Positions 34,956 through 43,962 of a DNA stretch of 64,000 nucleotides are shown here, piece after piece; positions within the stretch are counted from its first letter, which is position 1, and the number at the start of each line of letters is the position of its first letter. Both the position numbers and the translations under genes were made by a program. This DNA comes from Hormoscilla sp. GUM202. Its GTDB lineage: Bacteria > Cyanobacteriota > Cyanobacteriia > Cyanobacteriales > Desertifilaceae. The stretch covers positions 124,001 through 188,000 of the forward strand of contig RFFC02000002.1 of assembly GCA_005518205.2 (NCBI GenBank), written 5' to 3'. The notes under the pieces were generated by a model that had not been told where the DNA came from, did not search any database, and worked only from the letters and a program-made list of their open reading frames with translations.

Positions 34956-36722
34956 CTAATCAATTTTCACTTCATAGATATTCCAGAGTCCCCAACTAGG
35001 CAGTCCCGAGTATTTTAACCCCGTGACCCGATCGCGCACTGCCATCATCGTCACTTCATTCACCAAGAATATCAGAGGCAGTTGCTCCTGGACGAGCTGC
35101 TGAAACTCCGCATATATCTTTTTGCGCTTTTGTTCGTCTAACTCCCGGGCCCCTTTGACAAACAGTCGGTCTATTTCCCGTTCCCAGTCGGAAACTTGCC
35201 AACCTTGAATGGATGTTTCTCCTGGTTGCGGTCCTTGATTGAACAGATGGGAACCGCCGCTGCTGGTCCAAAGATTGGCGCCATTGTGCGGTTCTACCCC
35301 ACCCGTAAAACCGATTATATGAGCTTCCCAATCCCTGGTATTGGTCAACTTGCTGACTAGGGTGTTGAAGGCGAGCGGGCGAAAATCCACCTGTATGCCT
35401 ATTTTACCCAAATCTTGCTTGACCTGCACCCCGATCGCCTCGCGAATTTTATTTCCGGCATTTGTCAGCAGGGTAAAGCGCACCTGATTTCCCTCTGTAT
35501 CCAACAGTAACCCTTGTTTGTCATACTGAAATCCTGCCGATCGCAGCAACTCTTGCGCCTTTTCCAGATTGTATTCATAAACTTTTAACCCCGCTTCGGG
35601 AGAGAGAAAGTAAGGACTTTGCACGGAAACGGGAGAGTTTTCCCGGACCCCTATGCCGCGAAAGATGTTATTAACCATCCGCTGGCGATCGAGTGCATGA
35701 GCAACGGCCTGTCTAAATTCCTTGCTATTAAACCAGCGGGACTTGACTGGGTCTACAAAATGTTTCCCCTTTTCATTTTTAGCTTGATTAAGATTGAACG
35801 CCATAAAGGTCGTACTCGAGGACGCTCCGCCAATCTCAATCCTAAACTTGCCGCGCTTTTCCTCGCGCTTCAGCAAAGAGAAATATTCCGGACGCAAGGG
35901 ACGGGCATCTCCCATAATATCTAATGTCCCCGATCGAAATTGCAGCAGTTGGGTTTCCGTCGATTCTACCACTTGCCAGACAATCCGGTCAATGTATGGA
36001 AGTTGATTGCCCTCTGCATCTTGACGCCAGTAATAAGGATTGCGGGTAAAGATTACTCGTTCGCTGGGATTATAACTTTCTATTTTGTAAGGACCGTTGA
36101 CTACAATCTCTGATGGTTTCGTACCCGTATGCCAAGTGGAAGTAAACTGAGGATTTCCCTCCCCATCCAGGGAATTCACTGATTTTTGGAGCACGTGAGC
36201 TGGTAAAATGCTCACTCCAGTCGCTCTCAGGAAGGGCGCAAATGGTTCGGGAAGGGTAAATTCCACCAGGCGAGGATCGCCCAGTTTTCTGACTGTAGGA
36301 AATGAGCGCCTTTCCCCTATGCGCAAGGGATCTTTAGCATCCGTAGGAATGTCCGGGTTAAAGACCACCTGCTTGTAGGTAAAGACAACATCATCCGCTG
36401 TCAGGGGTTGACCATCAGACCATTTTAATCCTTTTCTGAGGGTGAAAACAACTCGTTTCTTGTCTGGGGATATTTCCCAAGATTCTGCTAAGGCGGGTTC
36501 TATTTCCCCCGTGATGCCATTTTCCCTAGTCAACCCCTCAAAGGTGAATAGGAAAACATTCGGAAATTCCTGATTCAATGCCGGGTTAAAGGTTTTGGGG
36601 TCCCCCAGGGTAGCAAGCACCAGTTGAGATTTTCTAGGTATTTCCCGTGGAGTGCAGCTGACGATACTCAGCTGGGTAATCACGATTAAAGCGATCGCGC
36701 CTATAATTTTTTTTATCCCCAT
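34956..36722 (-). CDS. Peptide/oligosaccharide ABC transporter substrate-binding lipoprotein
   Basis: 588 residues, SBP family 5 (DppA/OppA/NikA type). The signal peptide ends in a lipobox (LSIVSC; lipidation at the cysteine), so it is membrane-anchored on the periplasmic side. Conserved pieces are AESWEISPDKKRVVFTLRKG, KWSDGQPLTADDVVFTYK, EFRQAVAHALDRQRMVNNI and AQELLRSAGFQYD. It binds short peptides or similar ligands for an ABC importer; no permease or ATPase gene is adjacent. It is a close tandem paralogue of the next gene upstream (36777-38564), 54 bp away on the same strand. Confidence 0.92.
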   Translation of the reverse strand: MGIKKIIGAIALIVITQLSIVSCTPREIPRKSQLVLATLGDPKTFNPALNQEFPNVFLFTFEGLTRENGITGEIEPALAESWEISPDKKRVVFTLRKGLKWSDGQPLTADDVVFTYKQVVFNPDIPTDAKDPLRIGERRSFPTVRKLGDPRLVEFTLPEPFAPFLRATGVSILPAHVLQKSVNSLDGEGNPQFTSTWHTGTKPSEIVVNGPYKIESYNPSERVIFTRNPYYWRQDAEGNQLPYIDRIVWQVVESTETQLLQFRSGTLDIMGDARPLRPEYFSLLKREEKRGKFRIEIGGASSSTTFMAFNLNQAKNEKGKHFVDPVKSRWFNSKEFRQAVAHALDRQRMVNNIFRGIGVRENSPVSVQSPYFLSPEAGLKVYEYNLEKAQELLRSAGFQYDKQGLLLDTEGNQVRFTLLTNAGNKIREAIGVQVKQDLGKIGIQVDFRPLAFNTLVSKLTNTRDWEAHIIGFTGGVEPHNGANLWTSSGGSHLFNQGPQPGETSIQGWQVSDWEREIDRLFVKGARELDEQKRKKIYAEFQQLVQEQLPLIFLVNEVTMMAVRDRVTGLKYSGLPSWGLWNIYEVKID

Positions 36723-36776
36723 TCTCTATTCTCCATTCTCCCTCATTCCCTGGATCCCGCCTGGGAACGTCATTCC

Positions 36777-38564
36777 CTATTCTACAATTTGCAGTTCGTG
36801 AATGTTCCAGAATGCACCCCCAAGGGCGGAGTATTTGATTGGTTGAACGCGATCGCGCACGGCAGTCATGGCCAAAGGATTAACCAGATAGATAAAGGGC
36901 AGATTTTCCTGAGCGATCCGTTGAGCTTGGGCATAAATTTCCTTGCGCTTAGCTTCATCCAGTTCCCCAGCACCTTTAATATAAAGCCGTTCGATTTCCA
37001 ATTCCCAGTCAGAAACAGTCCAACCATCTATAGGAGGTTGACCCTCTTGGGGGCCCATATTAAAAGTATGCAACCCACCTTCAGTTAACCAGAGATTTGC
37101 TCCCGCATTCGGTTCCACGCCACCGCCACCAATAGCGCCAATGTAACTGTCCCAGTTTCGCTGACTGTAAACTTTGTCTATGAGAGTATTAAAACTGATG
37201 GCTGTGAAATCTACCTGCATGCCAATCTTACCCAAATCTTGCTGAATTTGCACCCCGATCGCCTCCCGGAGTTTATTGCCAGCATTAGTCATGACTGTAA
37301 AGCGGACCCAATTTCCCTGGACATCAAACAACTCTCCTTCCTGATTATACTTAAATCCTGCCGAACGCAGCAACTCCTTAGCTTTTTGAGGGTCATAGTC
37401 ATAAACCTTCAGACCTTGTTCGGCACCAATATAGTAAGGACTTTGCTTGTAAATGGGGGAAATTTGCGGTTCTCCCAGTCCCCGGTAGACATTGTTAATC
37501 ATTTTCTGGCGATCGATCGCGTAAGCGACTGCTTGGCGAAACTCTTTAGTATTAAACCAGCGGGACTTAACTGGGTCTACAAAGGGTTCGCCTTTTTGAT
37601 TTCTTGCTTGATTGAGATTAAACACCAAGAAAGTCGTAGTCAGAGTCGGGCCGCCGAGATAGATAGTAAACTTGCCTCTATCTTCTTCTTGCTTCAGCAG
37701 AGAGAAATATTCGGGGGAGACGCTGAGGGAGTCCAACCCGCCAGAACGAAATTGCAGAAAGGAGTTATCTGTTGATTCGACAATTTCCCAGGCCACTCGC
37801 TCAATATAAGGCTGAGAATTTCCCCGATCGTCTTGACGCCAGAAATAAGGGTTACGGCGAAAAGTGACTCGTTGACTGGGAACATAGCTCTCCAGAGTAT
37901 AGGGTCCATTGCAGATAATTTTAGCAGGATCGGTATCCGTTCCCCAGGTAGAGAGAAACTTCGGGTTTCCCTGAGAATCATAACTGTATACTGCTTCTCG
38001 CAAAGCATGGGCGGGTAAAATCGGCACCCCCGTGTTGCGCAAAAACGGAGCAAAAGGTTGAGGGACAGTAAATTCTACCCGCCTGTTATCCAATTTTCTC
38101 ACAGTCGGGAGCGCCCGTTCTTCACCAATTTTGAGAATGTCTCTGATATCCGTGGGAATTTTTTCGTTTAAGTAGATATAATTGTAGGTAAAAACTACAT
38201 CATCTACGGTCAGAGGCTCTCCATCCGACCATTTCAGTCCCGATCGCATAGTAAAAACAATCCGCTGATTATCTTCCGAGATTTCCCAAGATTCCGCTAA
38301 AGCAGGTTCAATTTTCCCCGTGATGCCATTTTGACCGACTAACCCTTCGTAAATCAGCCCAAAAACATTCGGTGCGCCTTGACTGAGGACATAGTTAAAG
38401 CTATTGGGGTCGCTCAGAATGCTCTGCACCAAACGGGGTGTTTGAGCAGCTGCGGTTGTGAAGTAGGTCGGGTTGCAACCGCTAAGGGCGATCGCCGTTA
38501 TCAATAGGAAAACCACAAGTAAGGTCCGCAAATTATTAAACATCATAGTCAAGTATATCGTCAT
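36777..38564 (-). CDS. Second peptide-binding ABC lipoprotein (tandem paralogue)
   Basis: 595 residues, same family as the downstream gene. Possible starts are 38564 or the ATGs a few codons later (MMFNNLRTLL). The signal peptide ends AIALSGCNP with the lipid-attachment cysteine. Matching motifs: AESWEISEDNQRIVFTMRSG, KWSDGEPLTVDDVVFTYN, FRQAVAYAIDRQKMINNVYR. The two proteins differ in the ligand loop around the Trp-rich region (GGGVEPNAGANLW here, GGVEPHNGANLW there). Tandem duplication followed by divergence is likely. The start lies against the stop of the PIN-like gene. Confidence 0.92.
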   Translation of the reverse strand: MTIYLTMMFNNLRTLLVVFLLITAIALSGCNPTYFTTAAAQTPRLVQSILSDPNSFNYVLSQGAPNVFGLIYEGLVGQNGITGKIEPALAESWEISEDNQRIVFTMRSGLKWSDGEPLTVDDVVFTYNYIYLNEKIPTDIRDILKIGEERALPTVRKLDNRRVEFTVPQPFAPFLRNTGVPILPAHALREAVYSYDSQGNPKFLSTWGTDTDPAKIICNGPYTLESYVPSQRVTFRRNPYFWRQDDRGNSQPYIERVAWEIVESTDNSFLQFRSGGLDSLSVSPEYFSLLKQEEDRGKFTIYLGGPTLTTTFLVFNLNQARNQKGEPFVDPVKSRWFNTKEFRQAVAYAIDRQKMINNVYRGLGEPQISPIYKQSPYYIGAEQGLKVYDYDPQKAKELLRSAGFKYNQEGELFDVQGNWVRFTVMTNAGNKLREAIGVQIQQDLGKIGMQVDFTAISFNTLIDKVYSQRNWDSYIGAIGGGGVEPNAGANLWLTEGGLHTFNMGPQEGQPPIDGWTVSDWELEIERLYIKGAGELDEAKRKEIYAQAQRIAQENLPFIYLVNPLAMTAVRDRVQPIKYSALGGAFWNIHELQIVE

Positions 38565-39179
38565 CTAGGTTTGAGATTGTAGCCAACCGATAAAATCTTG
38601 AGTCCGACTGAAATAATCACTCACTCCCGCCTGACTCAAAGCCTCTCTGACTTTCGGCGTACCAAAATCTTTAACATTGCCACTTAGGAACACTTTTCCC
38701 GACCTAGGATGCTCGCGTGCGTGTCCCAAGATGCAGTGTAAAATCAAGTTATCAGTACGGTCTTCAATGATAGTTCGACTCACGCTTGACTGTAGCATCT
38801 CGCCAGTTAAGGCTATTAGCTCTACTTGACTAGCTATCTGGTTAAATGCTTGAAATAGATGCTCCTCAGTTTCTCCAATTAGCGTCTGATTATCATCGCG
38901 AACCTGTCGTAAATGGAAGAGGATAGACTGCGCCGTAGGCGAGATAACATTTCGCTGTGCCCTGTTGATTTGAAGATCCAGTTCTTGCTCAAAAATTTTC
39001 CGAGACTTTTCCTCCTGTTCTAACACGGATAAAGCTTCCAGACAGCAAATGCATGGAATTGCTATCTGCACTGACTCTGGCGGGTTTTGCAGCAGAGTCA
39101 ATGCTTCGGGGTCGCGTCCTGTGGCAATGCTCATCAGGAAGTTAGTTTCTATGTAGAATATCAATTCTAATCTCCACAT
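38565..39179 (-). CDS. PIN-like protein, module copy 1
   Basis: About 205 residues from ATG 39179 (MWRLELIFYIETNFLMSIAT). The frame extends 34 codons further upstream inside the partner gene, but that part is not conserved in copy 2. FYIETNFLMSIATGRDPEA resembles the opening strand and acidic residue of PIN-domain nucleases, and DRTDNLILHCILGHAREHP looks like the second acidic cluster (D..DNLIL). PIN proteins cut RNA as toxins or in defence. The gene overlaps the end of the upstream partner by 38 bp, exactly as in copy 2. Nuclease function is inference. Confidence 0.7.
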   Translation of the reverse strand: MWRLELIFYIETNFLMSIATGRDPEALTLLQNPPESVQIAIPCICCLEALSVLEQEEKSRKIFEQELDLQINRAQRNVISPTAQSILFHLRQVRDDNQTLIGETEEHLFQAFNQIASQVELIALTGEMLQSSVSRTIIEDRTDNLILHCILGHAREHPRSGKVFLSGNVKDFGTPKVREALSQAGVSDYFSRTQDFIGWLQSQT

Positions 39180-39723
39180 CTGATTTTGTCTGTCCACCGT
39201 CCAGCAGCGGTAATAAACCGCTCGCTTCCATTTGTTCTGTTGCTGGAGGTATTTCTGACTTCCAGCGATAGGCCAAGTCATCCAGCCACGATTCTACTTT
39301 TCCCACAAGGTAGCGAGCATTCAAGTAGTAGGGCGACTTCTGCTTGTTACCAATTTCTGGGTCATAACGACAGAGCACCTCTACTACTTTCAGCGTACAA
39401 ATTGGTTCGTACAGGTTGGCACTGTCTATAGCATATATCTGAATCTCTTCTTTGTCAACCATCATCCCAAAGGGAATTACCCCTTGAGCTGCTTTCAGGT
39501 AGCCAATGAACTCCTCTTTGTCCAGTTGCGTTATCTCTCTCCCTGGGGATTTAATTAACATGATTACTCTCTCCTCAGAGTCGATCGCCACGCTTTGAAA
39601 GACCCGGCGCAGGGCGATTTCCCATTTCCCCGATCGGCCATTATATCCATTTACCGTGCTGGTTGCCGGGAGCACAATCCGAAATTTCGTTCGCCTCGCC
39701 GCTTCCTCATAAGTTTCCATCAT
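39142..39723 (-). CDS. Unknown partner protein of the PIN-like gene, copy 1
   Basis: 193 residues. Contains RTKFRIVLPATSTVNGYNG, FGMMVDKEEIQIYAID and EPICTLKVVEVLCRYDPEIG. The latter part, YLVGKVESWLDDLAYRWKS, is highly conserved between the two copies. I know no family name; it shows no membrane segment. The 38-bp overlap with the PIN-like gene implies translational coupling and a shared role. It may be an antitoxin, a sensor or a second nuclease subunit. Confidence 0.7.
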   Translation of the reverse strand: MMETYEEAARRTKFRIVLPATSTVNGYNGRSGKWEIALRRVFQSVAIDSEERVIMLIKSPGREITQLDKEEFIGYLKAAQGVIPFGMMVDKEEIQIYAIDSANLYEPICTLKVVEVLCRYDPEIGNKQKSPYYLNARYLVGKVESWLDDLAYRWKSEIPPATEQMEASGLLPLLDGGQTKSDVEIRIDILHRN

Positions 39724-39765
39724 TTTGTCTCCTCATTGCTGATGCTAATATTCTATCATATCCTG

Positions 39766-40380
39766 TCAGGTTTGAGATTGCAGCCAACCCAGAAAATCTT
39801 GAGTTCGACTGAAATACTGATTCACCCCAACATGACGCAAGGCTTCTCTAACTTCCGACGTGCCAAAATCGTTAACATTGCCACTACAGAACACCTTCAC
39901 TTCCGTAGGGCGATCGCGGGCATGTCCCAAGATACAGTGTAAAATCAAGTTGTCAGTACGGTCTTGAATGATAGTTTGACTCAAGCTCGATTGTAGCATA
40001 TCATTCCTCAAGGCAATTATTTCAGCCAGGGCCGCCATCTGGTTAAGGGCTTCAATTAGGCGCATTTCAGTTTCTCCAATTAGCATCTGATTAGCGTCGC
40101 GAGCCCGATCCAAATAGAACGGTAAAGACTGGGCGGTAGGTGAGGTTATATTTCGCTCCGCCTGGTTGATTTTAATGTTAAGCTGTTGAGCGAAACTACG
40201 ACGATATTTTTCATCCTCTTGCAAGACGGATAATGCTTCCAGACAGCAAATGCCTGGAATTGCTATCTGGACTGACTCTGGGGTATTTTGTAGCAGAGTC
40301 CCTGCTTGAGGGTCGCGTCCCGTCGCAATGCTCATCAAAAAGTTAGTTTCTATGTAGAATATCAATTCTAATCTCCACAT
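39766..40380 (-). CDS. PIN-like protein, module copy 2
   Basis: About 205 residues from ATG 40380 (MWRLELIFYIETNFLMSIAT, identical start to copy 1). Substitutions relative to copy 1 are spread over the middle (QQLNIKINQAERNITSPTAQ, LRNDMLQSSLSQTII), while YIETNF, TDNLILHCILGHARDRP and the end (TQDFLGWLQSQT) are kept. That pattern points to selection on the putative active site. It overlaps its partner gene by 38 bp. Confidence 0.72.
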   Translation of the reverse strand: MWRLELIFYIETNFLMSIATGRDPQAGTLLQNTPESVQIAIPGICCLEALSVLQEDEKYRRSFAQQLNIKINQAERNITSPTAQSLPFYLDRARDANQMLIGETEMRLIEALNQMAALAEIIALRNDMLQSSLSQTIIQDRTDNLILHCILGHARDRPTEVKVFCSGNVNDFGTSEVREALRHVGVNQYFSRTQDFLGWLQSQT

Positions 40381-40924
40381 CTGATGAAGTTGTACCACCT
40401 TCTAGCAACTGCAATAAACCGATCGCTTTCATTTGGTCTACCGCTGGGGGTATCGGAGATTTCCAATTATAGGCCAAGTCTCGCAGCCACGATTCAACTT
40501 TTCCAGTCAAGTAAGACCGCCCCAGACCAAAGGGCGACTTCTGTTTGTTGCCAATTTCTGGGTCATAACGACAAAGCACCTCTACTACTTTCAGCGTGCA
40601 AATTGGTTCGTACAGATTGCTACTGTCTATAGCATATATCTGCATCTCTTCTTTGTCAACCATCATCCCAAAGGGAATTACACCTTGAGCCGCTTTCAAG
40701 TAGCCAAGGAAATCCTTTTTGTCCAGTTCGCTTATCGCTCTACTTTGGACGTCAATTAACATGACGATTCTTTCTTCAGAGTCGATCGCCACCCCTTGAA
40801 AGACCCGGCGCATGGCGATTTCCCATTCACGCGATCGCCCTTCTATCCCATTTGACGTGCTTGTTGCAGGGAGAACAATACGGAATTTCGTTCGCGTCGC
40901 CGCTTCATAATAATTTTCAATCAT
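40343..40924 (-). CDS. Unknown partner protein of the PIN-like gene, copy 2
   Basis: 193 residues, same length as copy 1 and alike over its whole length (RTKFRIVLPATSTSNGIEG, EPICTLKVVEVLCRYDPEIG, YLTGKVESWLRDLAYNWKS). It differs mostly in the segment 130-150 and near the C-terminus. Forty-two bases separate the copy 1 partner gene from the copy 2 PIN-like stop, so the two modules are head to tail. Confidence 0.72.
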   Translation of the reverse strand: MIENYYEAATRTKFRIVLPATSTSNGIEGRSREWEIAMRRVFQGVAIDSEERIVMLIDVQSRAISELDKKDFLGYLKAAQGVIPFGMMVDKEEMQIYAIDSSNLYEPICTLKVVEVLCRYDPEIGNKQKSPFGLGRSYLTGKVESWLRDLAYNWKSPIPPAVDQMKAIGLLQLLEGGTTSSDVEIRIDILHRN

Positions 40925-40966
40925 CTTCTCTCCTCATTGCTGATGGTGATATTCTATCATATTCTG

Positions 40967-41390
40967 TTAGGCTTGAGATTGCAGCCAACCCAGTAAATCT
41001 CCTGTCCGACAGAAATACTCACTCACCCCAGCCTGACGCAAAGCCTCTCGCACTTCCGACATGCCTGTGTCCCCCGGGAGCGCTACTCGCACTACCCGGG
41101 GGACACAGCAAAATCATTTACATTCCCGCTCAGAAACACCTTCACTTCGGTAAAGCGATCGCTTGTGGACCAGGATGCAATGCAGAATTAAATTATCCGT
41201 ACTATCCGTAATAATAGTTTGGCTCCTGCTTAACCGTAGCATCTCAGTATTTAGCGCAATTAACTCAGCCTTTGTCTCAATCATGCTTGGGCTTCAAACA
41301 AACTCGACTCTACATCCTTAATTAGCGCCTCATTCTCCGTGCGTTCCTGTCGTAAGTGGAACAATAGAGACCGTTTCAGGGGCTCAATGG
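40967..41390 (-). pseudogene. Third PIN-like copy, decayed
   Basis: Ends GDLLGWLQSQA like the others and keeps recognisable stretches (AGTCTCGCAC-type region at 41038, KVFLSGNVNDF-equivalent at 41110-41150). It has frameshifts and a precise 44-bp hairpin insertion at 41065-41108. Its upstream partner gene is missing. Confidence 0.8.
41065..41108. repeat. 44-bp hairpin inserted in the third PIN-like copy
   Basis: Perfect 14-bp arms (CTGTGTCCCCCGGG) around a loop with GCGCTACTCGCACTA. Both intact paralogues lack it, so the insertion boundaries are exact. Related loops occur in hairpins at 45619 and 46741. Confidence 0.9.
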
Positions 41391-41539
41391 AATATATCCA
41401 AGGTTCCTAAAATACTTTCGTTGTGCTTATCTCAATGGGGCCCTTTCTAAATGATGTTTTTACAAAATCAAGATGCACCCAAAGCCAACAAATTTTATCA
41501 TAGATAAAAGTATATGATAAGTCACAGATGCAAAAGTGA
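41391..41539. other. Junction region with GATGCACCC repeats
   Basis: Two direct copies of GATGCACCC (41471 and 41536) border an AT-rich segment; the same piece occurs at 27418 and, as GTGCATCTCA, near 62332. No gene seen. Confidence 0.4.
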
Positions 41540-41924
41540 GATGCACCCGTTGGCTCATGTCCAGATCGGAGAATTGGGATTTGCGATCGGGAACAACCGA
41601 TAATTCCCCTTCTAAGGTGTATGTCCAGTCATGATAAGGACAGGTGATGAATTTTTTACCTTTACCAACTGCTCGTAATAACTGAGTTCCGCGATGGCGA
41701 CAAAGGTTGTGAAAGGCTCTTAATTGCTTGTCTTCGCCATAAATAATCAGAAGATTGTTTAAGTCCAGCTTGAACTGTAATATCTTCTCCAGCTGCGGTT
41801 ACATCTTCCACAAAACCCGCAAACTGTTAGGTGCGACAAAGATGTATTTTGGTTCCTTATCGAACCATTCTTGAGAAGTATAAGCTTCTACGGGTAGAAC
41901 GGGCATGGTTTTTGTACTGTTCAT
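41540..41924 (-). pseudogene. Rieske (2Fe-2S) oxygenase, N-terminal remnant
   Basis: ATG 41924 follows an excellent ribosome site (AAGGAGGC). Frames read MPVLPVEAYTSQEWFDKEPK, later LNNLLIIYGEDKQLRAFHNL, then the Rieske ligands in CRHRGTQLLRAVGKGKKFIT with CPYHDWTYTLEGELSV. Several frameshifts and a truncation before the catalytic domain make it non-functional. Such enzymes hydroxylate aromatic compounds or pigments. Confidence 0.8.
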
Positions 41925-42035
41925 CTTGCCTAGCCTCCTTTAAGTAAAAGTTGTGGGTTGTCAGTTGTGGGTTGTCAATGCAATAATTTGGAATTTTATT
42001 GACATTGGAACTCATGACGAGGTATACTAATCTAT

Positions 42036-43060
42036 AACTTAAGTTGCTACCTATAAAAATTGAACACAAAAAGCTATGATAAAGAGAATTAATTTTAACT
42101 CGAACCCTTTGGATGTAACAGCATGAATTGATTTAGGAAACAAATTAGTTAAGCGACTAAAGCATGTTTCTACTTGTTTTCTAGTGACGTTCTGTATATA
42201 TTGAACCCAAGGAGCTTCTTGTCGTTTTGAGTTCTTTTTTCGCAAAGGTTTGAACATGATATTTATTGACTCTTTCATCAAATCTTCTAATTGTTATAAA
42301 TTTTATCTCCATAAACTCTCGATTCTGATGGCAAATCAAAGCAAAAAGATTGGAAAATTTTGACGCCATTACAACTACCAGGAGCCAAATAAAATTCTAT
42401 TGGTTTACCAGTTTTGTTGACTAACATATGAACTCTCAATCCATAAAAATAACGTTAATAGCTGGCGATATATCCTCGATATTCTTCTATGGCTGCGCCA
42501 CGCTGCGCGATCGGTATAAATTTTACATCGATCGATCCTAATGTTGTCACAGACTGGCACAGGGAAACTCTCAATAATATATTCTTGACCCGGATTCAAT
42601 TCTTTGAATACTTGAGCCATTGCTTGAAATAAACACATCCAAGTTGTTTCATCAATCTTATGTAAACGAAGATTTAACCTACTTTTACTTAACAGATTTT
42701 TGATATAGTTATGTTCTGCCATAAATTGACGAGCTCTATCATGATGCCCTCCAAAAAAATAAGCAGCAACTAATCCTACTGTCATCACCTCCGCATTAGT
42801 CATTTTTACTTGTGGATCTTCTTTGATATTGAGTGCTTTGAGCAGTTCATCACAAAGAACAAAAATTGTTATAATCATATTTTCCATAATCTACCTCGGA
42901 AGCAATCAACTGTTATTTTAGTACATTATAACCTCTAAACAGGAATGACTCCCGGAAGCATAAAACTAATATTTCTGTATCAGAGACTACCAAAAACCGC
43001 AAATATCGAAAATCTATAAGTGAGTAATCTATTTTTTTTAAATAGGTAGCAACTTGAGTT
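42036..43060 (-). mobile_element. IS982-family element with 7-bp target duplication
   Basis: 1025 bp. Terminal inverted repeats of 19 bp with one mismatch (AACTTAAGTTGCTACCTAT at 42036-42054, complement at 43042-43060), flanked by AATCTAT at 42029-42035 and 43061-43067. The length and duplication suit IS982. The transposase is frameshifted. Confidence 0.9.
42051..42887 (-). pseudogene. IS982-family transposase, frameshifted
   Basis: The N-terminal frame (42887 down to about 42520) reads KMTNAEVMTVGLVAAYFFGG, LLSKSRLNLRLHKID and PVPVCDNIRIDRCKIY. Later parts continue in other frames (YFYGLRVHMLVNKTGKPIEF, then FALICHQNREFMEIKFIT, then QVETCFSRLTNLFPKSIHAV). At least three frameshifts are needed. 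A GCGCCACGCTGCGCGATCGG repeat near 42490 seems to lie in the coding region and may account for one of them. Confidence 0.85.
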
Positions 43061-43250
43061 AATCTATAATACTTCTTTCTCAACCTGACAGTAAGAGGAA
43101 CTGGTGAAATGAATAATCTTTCATGTCGTTGAGTCGCTTGACTATTGCCCAAGCCTGCCCGATCGCCACTTGCTGTATAATTATTACTACCCATAAACGG
43201 GCCCAATCTGCTAAAAACTAACAACTAACCACTGACAACTAACCAAATCG
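43061..43250. other. Short intergenic region
   Basis: Contains degenerate CTAACAACTAACCACTGACA repeats (43215-43245), a motif also found at 56560-56650 and 58455-58505. No gene. Confidence 0.5.
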
Positions 43251-43958
43251 ATGTTAATCTCAATAACTCGCAATACATTTGAAGAACTGATTCCTACATT
43301 TGCTACTGGCAGCCAGTACCAATATTATTGGGGAAAATTTCCAGATTTTCTCAGACGCCTGTTAATTTCAGTCATTGGCGTCGTGATTGTCTTTTTTGTA
43401 CGCATCTCGCCTTTTGGTCAAAGCCTTGGGATCCTTATATTTGCCGTTGGCATTACAGTGGGAACTTATTGGCTGTGGGGTCCCATCTTCTGGGCAAGTC
43501 GGAGGAATATAATGTATCGGAAATACTCCTACAGCGGCTTCTGGCAAGGTCGAGTACTCGATGTTTTTGTCACAGATGACGTGATCGGCACCGAGGAAAC
43601 GGTGAACTCACGGGGAGAATTAGTGATCGTAGAAAACCGGGAGCGCAGGCTAAACTTGGAAGTGAGCGATGAGTCTGGTTTCCAGAGCCAGCTACAGGTT
43701 CCCATACGCCGCGAATATCGATCGATCGACGTGGGGATGGTGGCCCAGATGCTAGTAGTCTCCAATAAACCAGACCTCAGCCGCATTGCCAAGACCTCAG
43801 ATATCTATATTCCCAGTCTTAATCTGTGGGTGAGTGACTATCCGTACCTGCGGCGGGACCTGTTTGTCGAAGTTAGTCGCAAACTGCGATTGCGATCGGG
43901 CAGAGACTCCCGCCGCCGTCCGAGTAGAACATCATCCCAGCGGACCAGGATGGAATAG
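43251..43958 (+). CDS. Conserved cyanobacterial membrane protein
   Basis: 235 residues. Two hydrophobic segments (LLISVIGVVIVFFVRI and LGILIFAVGITVGTYWLWGP) are followed by a mainly beta-strand soluble domain (RVLDVFVTDDVIGTEETVNS, LVIVENRERRLNLEVSD) and a basic tail (RDSRRRPSRTSSQRTR). Homologues in cyanobacteria are often labelled phosphate ABC transporter permease, but nothing here looks like a permease of that family. Its stop is 5 bp from that of the convergent cobH. Confidence 0.75.
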   Translation: MLISITRNTFEELIPTFATGSQYQYYWGKFPDFLRRLLISVIGVVIVFFVRISPFGQSLGILIFAVGITVGTYWLWGPIFWASRRNIMYRKYSYSGFWQGRVLDVFVTDDVIGTEETVNSRGELVIVENRERRLNLEVSDESGFQSQLQVPIRREYRSIDVGMVAQMLVVSNKPDLSRIAKTSDIYIPSLNLWVSDYPYLRRDLFVEVSRKLRLRSGRDSRRRPSRTSSQRTRME

Positions 43959-43962
43959 AAAA

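Noticed and set aside
42913..43224. 103-residue frame upstream of the IS982 transposase
   Set aside because: It crosses the IS end and the target duplication, so it is not an original gene.
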